Origin: Regnicoccus frigidus
GTDB lineage: Bacteria > Cyanobacteriota > Cyanobacteriia > PCC-6307 > Cyanobiaceae
Assembly (NCBI GenBank): GCA_025194985.1
Contig: JAOANE010000054.1
Coordinates: 186,001-250,000 of the forward strand
Reading direction: 5' to 3'
DNA: 64,000 nucleotides
The position numbers were made by a program, and so were the translations under genes. Shown piece after piece: positions 59,102 to 64,000 of this stretch. Position 1 is the first letter of the stretch. Every line of letters begins with the position of its first letter. Under the pieces are notes generated by a model. It made no database searches and was not told the origin of the DNA. It saw nothing but the letters and a program-made list of their open reading frames with translations.

Positions 59102-59347
59102 TCAGCCATGGAGGCTGTAGCCGGCGCCCCGCATCCAGCGCTCGAATTCGATCAACACCAGTTCGTTGGGACAGTCCACCAGGCTGAGCCCCTCCACCGT
59201 GCAGTCGCCCTGGCCACCGTGGTGCAGGGTGAGATGGAAATTGCTGCCGCTGAGCCCGCAAACCTCCGGATCGCTGCGCACCACCACATCAAGGGAGGTT
59301 CCCAGACGGCTGACACGTCGTCTCAGCTCTGACCAGCTGTCCGTCAT
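59102..59347 (-). CDS. Hypothetical protein (81 aa)
   Basis: An 81-residue soluble protein with an alternating strand pattern (SLDVVVRSDPEVCGLSGSNFHLTLHHGG) and a C-terminal ELVLIEFERWMRGAGYSL. Two cysteines (VCGLS, DCTVE). No motif is known to me; short cyanobacterial families of this size are common near photosynthesis genes. ATG start. Codon use matches the neighbours. Confidence 0.6.
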   Translation of the reverse strand: MTDSWSELRRRVSRLGTSLDVVVRSDPEVCGLSGSNFHLTLHHGGQGDCTVEGLSLVDCPNELVLIEFERWMRGAGYSLHG

Positions 59348-59456
59348 GGGCTTGTCGTCATGGGCTTTGTTTCACGTTCGCCGTCGTGCCAGCGTCCACA
59401 TCAAGAGTTTGACCCCAACGGCACGATCCTGAACAGATGGTCTTGAACAGCGATCC

Positions 59457-60104
59457 TCAAGGGACGGGATCCACTGCTGCCTCAGGCCGGGCTTCCGTCG
59501 CCGCTGGGCTGACCGCCGGGTTGGCCGATGGAATGGCCGGCCGGCGTGGCACGGGAAGCATCAGGCCGATCGAGGTGGTGATCGCCAGCGCTGCCATGGC
59601 CGCCAGGGGGGAGGCCAGGCGTTGGCGCAGGGGGATGCGCTCCAGGATCTCCCGGCGGGGAAGCGGTCGCTCGGCGGGAAGCTCGAAATCCACCTGCACC
59701 CGCGGATCAAGCCGCAGCTGATCCAGGCAGCGGACCAGGTCCGAGAGCTCGGCATCGTCGAAGGCGAGTTCAAGGGGGGACGTGTCGGGCTGGCTGCTGC
59801 GGACCAGCACCCGGTGGCTCGTCAGGCTCGCTTCGCCCTCCATCGGTTGGATCTGCACCGGGCTGTCTTGGGCTCCAAAGCGGCGCGGCACCCCGCTGAC
59901 CAGATGGCGGGCATAGGGGAGCACGGCCTGCATCAGGGCCGCGAGATGCTCCCGTTTCCCTTCCAATGCCGGGTGACCGGCGAGGGAGAGCTCCCAGCCG
60001 GTGAGGATGCCGATCACGTCCTGGCCCTGCGCGGCCGAGTAGTCCGGCAGGCCATCGAGGCGAAGCCGGCAACTGGTTTGCTCGAAGCGGTAACTCAGCT
60101 TCAT
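59457..60104 (-). CDS. DUF4335 protein
   Basis: A 215-residue protein with the DUF4335 start (KLSYRFEQTSCRLRLDGLPDYS) and a long soluble N-terminal domain, then one membrane helix (LAAMAALAITTSIGLMLPV, residues ~165-185) and a low-complexity C-terminal tail. The family is restricted to cyanobacteria and unknown. ATG overlaps the stop of the DUF3038 gene by four bases (ATGA), the usual pairing of these two families, so the products likely act together. Confidence 0.8.
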   Translation of the reverse strand: MKLSYRFEQTSCRLRLDGLPDYSAAQGQDVIGILTGWELSLAGHPALEGKREHLAALMQAVLPYARHLVSGVPRRFGAQDSPVQIQPMEGEASLTSHRVLVRSSQPDTSPLELAFDDAELSDLVRCLDQLRLDPRVQVDFELPAERPLPRREILERIPLRQRLASPLAAMAALAITTSIGLMLPVPRRPAIPSANPAVSPAATEARPEAAVDPVP

Positions 60105-60676
60105 GCGGAGGCATCCATGAGGCTGGCCTTGAGGCGATCGAACCCACCTTGGCCGGCGCCAAAGGCCAGGCCATGGATCAGCTGACGCCGCAGCTGGGGT
60201 CCGTAGGCGGGATCGAGAAGTTTCTGAACACCTCCGCGCCGGGGGTTGAGCCGCTCCCGGATCAATTCCTCCAGCCGGCCCTGGAACAGGCCCCAGCGCT
60301 GGCCGGTGACAGCCTCAGGCTCGGTGGAGGAAAGCAATTGACGCAGCATCGGATAGAGGCGGTCGGCCAGGGCGCAGAGCAGGCTGATCAGGGCGTCGGT
60401 TTCCGGTTCGCTCAGTTCACCGCGGCGGCAGGCCAGTCGCAGTGGGTTGTAACACCGCCGCTTCCAGAGTTCGACCCGGTTGGGGAAGAGCTCGCCGAAG
60501 CCGAGCTGGGCCGCCATCCAGACCATCGCCTCGCCGCCGTTGAGGTCGAGGGCTTCGACGCTGAGCAACATCAGGTCAAGACGCTCCAGGCCGCGGCGGG
60601 AGATCCGGGCGCCGGCAGGGCGTTGGGTCAGGGGAGGTTGAGCCAGGGAAGACTCGCCCAAAGAAGCATTGGCCAT
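60101..60676 (-). CDS. DUF3038 protein
   Basis: A 191-residue soluble protein matching DUF3038 (RGLERLDLMLLSVEALDLNGGEAMVWMAAQLGF, WKRRCYNPL, LADRLYPMLRQLL). Highly helical. It is paired and translationally coupled with DUF4335 across cyanobacteria, which suggests a two-subunit complex with a membrane anchor from the partner; function unknown. ATG start, divergent from apt (50-base gap). Confidence 0.82.
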   Translation of the reverse strand: MANASLGESSLAQPPLTQRPAGARISRRGLERLDLMLLSVEALDLNGGEAMVWMAAQLGFGELFPNRVELWKRRCYNPLRLACRRGELSEPETDALISLLCALADRLYPMLRQLLSSTEPEAVTGQRWGLFQGRLEELIRERLNPRRGGVQKLLDPAYGPQLRRQLIHGLAFGAGQGGFDRLKASLMDASA

Positions 60677-60726
60677 GGCTGCGATGATGCCAGCGCCCGA
60701 GCCGATTCGTCACGCGCCCGCTTGCC

Positions 60727-61284
60727 ATGGCCAGCCCTTCCACACCAGTTCATCCAGTCCAGACGCCCGATCTGCGCGGATTGGTGCGGGAGATTCCCGA
60801 TTTTCCCAAGCCCGGCATCCTCTTCCGTGATCTGATGCCGCTGATGCGCGATCCGCTGGGCTGGGGTGAGGTGATGCGCCAGCTCGCCCAGGTCTGTGAA
60901 CGGCTCCAGCCCGACCTGATCGTTGGCATCGAATCGCGGGGATTCATCGTTGGCACCGCCCTGGCCACGGTGGTGGCCGTGGGCTTTGTGCCCGTGCGCA
61001 AGCCCGGCAAGCTGCCCGGCGCCGTGTGTGGCGTCGACTACGACCTGGAGTACGGCAGCGACCGGCTGGAGATCCAGCACGATGCGCTCAGCGGAGCCCC
61101 TCGGGTGCTGATCATCGACGATCTGCTTGCCACCGGTGGCACCGCCTCTGCTTGCGCCGAACTGGTGACACTGGCTGGCGGGCAGCTCTGCGGCTTTGGC
61201 TTCGTGGCCGAACTGGCAGCCCTGGAGGGACGCCAGCGCCTGCCTGTTGATCAGCCCGTGGAATCACTGATCGTCTACGCCTGA
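60727..61284 (+). CDS. apt: Adenine phosphoribosyltransferase
   Basis: A 185-residue purine salvage enzyme converting adenine and PRPP to AMP. It has the APT opening VREIPDFPKPGILFRDLMPLM and GIESRGFIVGTALA, PVRKPGKLPG and the PRPP motif VLIIDDLLATGGTASA. Single ATG start, divergent from DUF3038. No other purine-salvage genes are adjacent. Confidence 0.95.
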   Translation: MASPSTPVHPVQTPDLRGLVREIPDFPKPGILFRDLMPLMRDPLGWGEVMRQLAQVCERLQPDLIVGIESRGFIVGTALATVVAVGFVPVRKPGKLPGAVCGVDYDLEYGSDRLEIQHDALSGAPRVLIIDDLLATGGTASACAELVTLAGGQLCGFGFVAELAALEGRQRLPVDQPVESLIVYA

Positions 61285-61321
61285 ATGATTAACGCCTGAA
61301 ATTTTTGACCGGCCAGATCGT

Positions 61322-61534
61322 TTAGTCCTGGTTGTCCTGCCAGGCCAGGACCCGATCGAGTTGCTCCAGGCTGATCAGACCGAAACGCCAGAGAATGACC
61401 GGCAAGGGCGCTTGCTCCAGCTGGGCCTGCTTCACGCCCAGATCCAGGGCATTGTCGCTGAGACCAAGCTCAAGGCGCAAGTAGCGCACCAGGGCAGAGG
61501 GCGGGGGCAGTTGCGGTGTGGTGCTGATCACCAT
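61322..61534 (-). CDS. DUF2949 protein (70 aa)
   Basis: A 70-residue cyanobacterial protein. ALVRYLRLELGLSDNALDLGVKQ and PLPVILWRFGLISLEQLDRVLAW match DUF2949. It is soluble and all-helical with a Trp-rich end; function unknown. ATG start. It converges with apt (37-base gap) and lies 25 bases downstream of the FAD monooxygenase start region on the same strand side. Confidence 0.8.
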   Translation of the reverse strand: MVISTTPQLPPPSALVRYLRLELGLSDNALDLGVKQAQLEQAPLPVILWRFGLISLEQLDRVLAWQDNQD

Positions 61535-61559
61535 GACGCAAACGCCAGGGAGAGACTCT

Positions 61560-62732
61560 TCACTCTGACCATGGAGCGGTCAGCTGGCAAGGCCCCAGGG
61601 TCATCGCCTTCAAGCTCAACCTTCGCAGCGGCGCCCCGCTCCCCAGCAGGCCCAGAACCAGGCGCCGCAATCCCAGCAGCAACGGCTGGCGGTTGGAGAA
61701 CAAGCGCACCAGCAGGTCGGTGGCGAGCAGGGTGAGCAGCACATCCCCCCAGCGGTTCCAGGCATAGGAGCGGCCGATGGCAGCCACCGCCAGCCGGCCG
61801 CGGGCGGCCCGCTCCGCCTGTTTCTGCAGGGCGCGCACATCCCGCCAGCAGAGGTTGAGCCCCTGGCCGCCAACGGGATGGCAGCGGTGCAGGGTTTCCC
61901 CCACAAGCACGGTGTTGCCACGGTGACAGCGATGGGCCATCCCCAGGGCGACCGGGAAGGCGCGGGGGGTATCGAGCAGGGCCTCGACCTGCAGGCCATC
62001 AGGGAGAACTCCGGCGAGCTGGTCGAGGAAGGCCACCGGATCAAGGCTCTCCAGAGCCCGCAGGCGCTGGGCCGGTGCACTCCAGACCAGTTGAAAGTGA
62101 TCGCCACCCAGCGGCAGCACCGCGAACGGTCCCTGGGCGCGGAACAGCTCCCAGGCCTGATCCGGCGCTGAGCCGCGCAGGCGCACCTGGACGCTCAGGC
62201 AGGCCTGCCGGTAGGGCAGCCGCCAGCTGCCGATGCCGAGGCTTGAGCGGCTGGGCGAATCGCTGCCGTCGGCGGCCACGACCAGATCGGCCGTTTGCGC
62301 AGAACCCTTGCTGCTACCAGCCTCTCCCAGGGACAGCCGTACCGATGGGTTGGCTTCGAGCCGCTCCAGGAGAAGCTCCATCAAGGGCCTGTGCTGCAGC
62401 ACCCAGCCCACGCAGTCAGTGGCCGGTGCATGCCGGGCCGCAGGCCCAAGATCGGCGCTGCTGAACGGCACTCGCCCGCCTACCTCGAGATCACAGAGTT
62501 GGAGCGACCGGAACGGAGCCAGGTCAGGGGTGAGTTCCTGCCAGAGGCCCAGGCGCTGGAGCAGCAGACGGCTGGAATGGGACAGGGCGTAAGCACGCTG
62601 GCGCCGCAGCAACTGCTCCGCAGAGAGTGGATCCTCCAGGTGCACCTGCCAGCCCACCTCAGCGAGGGCGAGGGCGGCCAGGGCACCGGTGGGACCGGCT
62701 CCGAGCACCTGAGCCAGCAGTGGAGCGCGCAT
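61560..62732 (-). CDS. FAD-dependent monooxygenase/hydroxylase (UbiH/Coq6-like)
   Basis: A 390-residue flavin aromatic hydroxylase-type protein. N-terminal FAD motif is GAGPTGALAALALAEVGWQVHLED, middle DVVVAADGSDSPSRSSLG-like (LVVAADGSDSPSRSS), and the late motif GETLHRCHPVGGQGLNLCWRDV (the GD-type motif read as GET). It resembles UbiH/Coq6/VisC hydroxylases; the substrate in cyanobacteria is unclear, perhaps a quinone or tocopherol-type aromatic. ATG start, single gene. The third motif has E where D is usual (GDAAH), here GETLH. Confidence 0.85.
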   Translation of the reverse strand: MRAPLLAQVLGAGPTGALAALALAEVGWQVHLEDPLSAEQLLRRQRAYALSHSSRLLLQRLGLWQELTPDLAPFRSLQLCDLEVGGRVPFSSADLGPAARHAPATDCVGWVLQHRPLMELLLERLEANPSVRLSLGEAGSSKGSAQTADLVVAADGSDSPSRSSLGIGSWRLPYRQACLSVQVRLRGSAPDQAWELFRAQGPFAVLPLGGDHFQLVWSAPAQRLRALESLDPVAFLDQLAGVLPDGLQVEALLDTPRAFPVALGMAHRCHRGNTVLVGETLHRCHPVGGQGLNLCWRDVRALQKQAERAARGRLAVAAIGRSYAWNRWGDVLLTLLATDLLVRLFSNRQPLLLGLRRLVLGLLGSGAPLRRLSLKAMTLGPCQLTAPWSE

Positions 62733-62763
62733 CGGTCAGCCTGCGGGGCCTGCGGATACCCCA

Positions 62764-62799
62764 TAAAAAAAGCCGCAACAGAAGTCTGTTGCGGCTTTG
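62764..62799 (-). terminator. Intrinsic terminator after hli
   Basis: Read on the minus strand, an 11-bp stem AGCCGCAACAG/CTGTTGCGGCT with a four-base loop is followed by a run of about seven T residues (the AAAAAAA at 62765-62771 on plus). It ends the hli transcript. Confidence 0.93.
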
Positions 62800-62859
62800 A
62801 TGTTGAAGTGGATCCAAGGGTGATCAAGCAGGTCGGAAAACCGTCCGTTTCAGCCCGTT

Positions 62860-63126
62860 TCAGCCGATGCCGAGCAGGCCGCGGGTGAAGGCTTCGCCAC
62901 CGAGAGCGAATTCGGTGGCCAGCAGGGCGATGAAGCCGAGCATGGCCATGCGGCCATTGAGCTTCTCGGCGCGCTCGTGGAAGCCCCAGCCGCCCTCAGG
63001 TGCCACCACTTCCATGCGGGGCTCGGTGGCAAAAGCGTTGAGGCGACCGCCGTCTTCCATCGTGACGGTGGCTCCACGGATCGGGGCGCGGTCGGTGGTG
63101 GGTGCGATGGAGGTGACTTGGGTCAT
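62860..63126 (-). CDS. hli: High-light-inducible protein (chlorophyll a/b-binding-like)
   Basis: An 88-residue single-helix HLIP/Scp protein of the thylakoid. After a hydrophilic N-terminal half, the LHC-like motif FHERAEKLNGRMAMLGFIALLATEFALGG holds the chlorophyll-ligand E and N/R residues. HLIPs protect photosystem II and chlorophyll synthesis in high light. The ATG at 63126 (MTQVTSIAPT) is chosen because a longer frame runs into the promoter. The upstream region has three HLR1-like half-sites, and an intrinsic terminator follows. Confidence 0.93.
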   Translation of the reverse strand: MTQVTSIAPTTDRAPIRGATVTMEDGGRLNAFATEPRMEVVAPEGGWGFHERAEKLNGRMAMLGFIALLATEFALGGEAFTRGLLGIG

Positions 63127-63150
63127 GGTGACTTCGTTTGGTATGGCGTA

Positions 63151-63178
63151 ATTGTAACACATTGTTTCGCTTCGTAAC
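63151..63178 (-). promoter_or_regulatory. HLR1-like triple repeat upstream of hli (RpaB-type site)
   Basis: Read on the minus strand: GTTACGAA-GC-GAAACAAT-GT-GTTACAAT. The three 8-mers are each separated by two bases, matching HLR1 (two G/T-TTACA-A/T-A/T octamers with a 2-base gap). The last octamer is perfect, the first has one change, the middle two. TACAAT inside the last octamer resembles a -10 box. The start codon lies 24 bases downstream. Confidence 0.6.
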
Positions 63179-63194
63179 GGAAGTGATGGAAACT

Positions 63195-63839
63195 TCAGCG
63201 CAGGCGGCGGAGGCAGAGCTCCTCAAAGGCTGGCCGCAACAGAAACGGGTACTCCCCGACCCAGAGCTTCAGGCCAGGGATCCAGGCGTCGCTGAGGGCC
63301 CCGATCCGTGAGAAGTCAGGCCGCTCGCTCAGTACCAGGCAACGGATCGCCATCCCTTTGCGGATCGTCTTGTGCTTCTTGTCCATCGGGAAACGCACCT
63401 GGCCCAGGTAGCCCTCCTCGTCTTCGAGCTGGAGGCAGAGCCAGGTGCGGCGGTTCTCCACCAGCTCCAGTCGGCCCCGCCCATCGGCCTGTTCCTTGCG
63501 CTCCACGATGCGCTCCCGCGTGAACAGGTCGGCCACCACCCCTTCGAAGATCGCCCCTGCTTTGTACCGGCGCAGGGTGGCGTTGCGGCGCCCCGCTTCG
63601 ACGATCGGCCCCCAGAGGATATAGAGCAAAAACACGAAGCCGCAGACCAGCCAGATCGGCCCGAAGCGCATCGCGATCCTGCTCTGGGCGATCAGCAGCG
63701 ACAGCACCCCACCGATCACGGAGATCAGCACCCGCTGCAGGATCTTGCGGGGGTTGCCGCTGCAGAAGTTGAACTGGGGCCCGGTGGCCACCGCCGGGAT
63801 CAGGCGATGCAGCTCGCCGTCTTTGAGCGGGATCAGCAT
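63195..63839 (-). CDS. Conserved cyanobacterial membrane protein (214 aa)
   Basis: A 214-residue protein. Two adjacent membrane helices lie near residues ~35-75 (LISVIGGVLSLLIAQSRIAMRFGPIWLVCGFVFLLYILWGPIV), followed by a soluble domain (residues ~80-210) with basic patches (YKAGAIFEGVVADLFTRERIVERKEQ) and WLCLQLEDEEGYLGQVRFPMDKKHKTIRKGM. No motif is recognised. I choose the ATG at 63839, which follows the dapB stop by four bases; an ATG at 63866 would overlap dapB. It was probably co-transcribed with dapB. Function unknown. Confidence 0.7.
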   Translation of the reverse strand: MLIPLKDGELHRLIPAVATGPQFNFCSGNPRKILQRVLISVIGGVLSLLIAQSRIAMRFGPIWLVCGFVFLLYILWGPIVEAGRRNATLRRYKAGAIFEGVVADLFTRERIVERKEQADGRGRLELVENRRTWLCLQLEDEEGYLGQVRFPMDKKHKTIRKGMAIRCLVLSERPDFSRIGALSDAWIPGLKLWVGEYPFLLRPAFEELCLRRLR

Positions 63840-63843
63840 GGCG

Positions 63844-64000
63844 TCACAGCAGTCGTTCGAGGCCATACACCAGGCCGTTGAGCTGGCGCACCCGCCGCAC
63901 GGTCAGCAGCACCCCCGGCATGTAGGCGGAGCGATCAATCGTGTCGTGGCGCAGCACGTAGGTTTCGCCAGCGGCGCCGAACATCACTTCCTGGTGGGCC
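63844..64000 (-). CDS. dapB: 4-hydroxy-tetrahydrodipicolinate reductase, C-terminal part
   Basis: The window holds only the last ~51 codons, on the minus strand. The end reads AHQEVMFGAAGETYVLRHDTIDRSAYMPGVLL and closes with LNGLVYGLERLL, as in cyanobacterial DapB. The enzyme reduces HTPA in lysine and diaminopimelate synthesis, feeding murE. Stop at 63844-63846; the rest lies past the window edge. Confidence 0.9.
   Translation of the reverse strand, partial: AHQEVMFGAAGETYVLRHDTIDRSAYMPGVLLTVRRVRQLNGLVYGLERLL

Overview
The window looks like core chromosome of a high-GC picocyanobacterium of the Synechococcus/Cyanobium type. The evidence is a set of genes typical of oxygenic phototrophs: vipp1-type PspA, ycf46, a high-light-inducible protein (hli), the clpR-clpP3 pair, a thylakoid-type pentapeptide protein, and several cyanobacterial DUF families (DUF2808, DUF4335/DUF3038, DUF2949, DUF4359). 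rnpA-yidC and ddl-ftsQ-ftsZ appear in compact cyanobacterial arrangements. HIP1 octamers (GCGATCGC) are present (at least 11 counted by eye), which leans toward a freshwater or brackish Cyanobium-like lineage rather than open-ocean strains (inference).

Layout. 1-9.7 kb: end of an ABC ATPase, M23 peptidase, birA, aminotransferase, thioredoxin, vipp1, DUF721 protein, two glycosyltransferases and a DMT transporter. 9.7-16.4 kb (+): sppA-aroH, DUF2808, then rpmH-rnpA-PH-yidC-yceD-ycf46 and a small membrane protein. 16.4-17.7 kb: an AT-richer degenerate patch with a broken PhyH-like remnant. 17.7-22.8 kb: C-S lyase/desulfurase, aquaporin, murE, a glutaredoxin-like protein, yidD, rpsD. 22.8-27.5 kb (-): an amidohydrolase broken by one amber codon, trpC, lpdA, a SpoU methyltransferase, tRNA-Leu(CAG). 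27.7-32.3 kb (+): murA, tRNA-Leu(CAA), argD, folC, pentapeptide protein. 32.3-37.9 kb (-): FAD oxidoreductase, cytosine-deaminase-like amidohydrolase, DUF4359, a DUF1611/dipeptide-epimerase pair resembling DgcN/DgcA, and on + tRNA-His. 37.9-43.1 kb (+): miaB, ddl, ftsQ, ftsZ. 43.2-50.1 kb: SRP RNA (-), panB, hemW (-), PIN-TRAM protein, clpR-clpP3, ilvC, cobD. 50.1-52.2 kb (-): sugar-phosphate transferase and glycosyltransferase. 52.3-54.8 kb: accessory patch of small unknown and secreted proteins. 54.8-64 kb: ppk2, an EnvZ/OmpR-type pair, an EF-hand protein, apt, a FAD monooxygenase, hli and the end of dapB.

Cell-wall and division functions recur: murE, murA, ddl, ftsQ, ftsZ, an M23 hydrolase, dapB and a putative D-glutamate salvage pair. 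Membrane biogenesis is represented by yidC, yidD, vipp1 and the SRP RNA. No prophage, complete IS element or CRISPR array was seen. The most interesting signals are the DgcN/DgcA-like pair whose first gene ends inside the antisense of tRNA-His, the single-amber pseudogene, three consecutive HLR1-like half-sites at hli, short tandem repeats that run across stop codons, the degenerate island at 16.4-17.7 kb, and an Ig-like insert in YidC.
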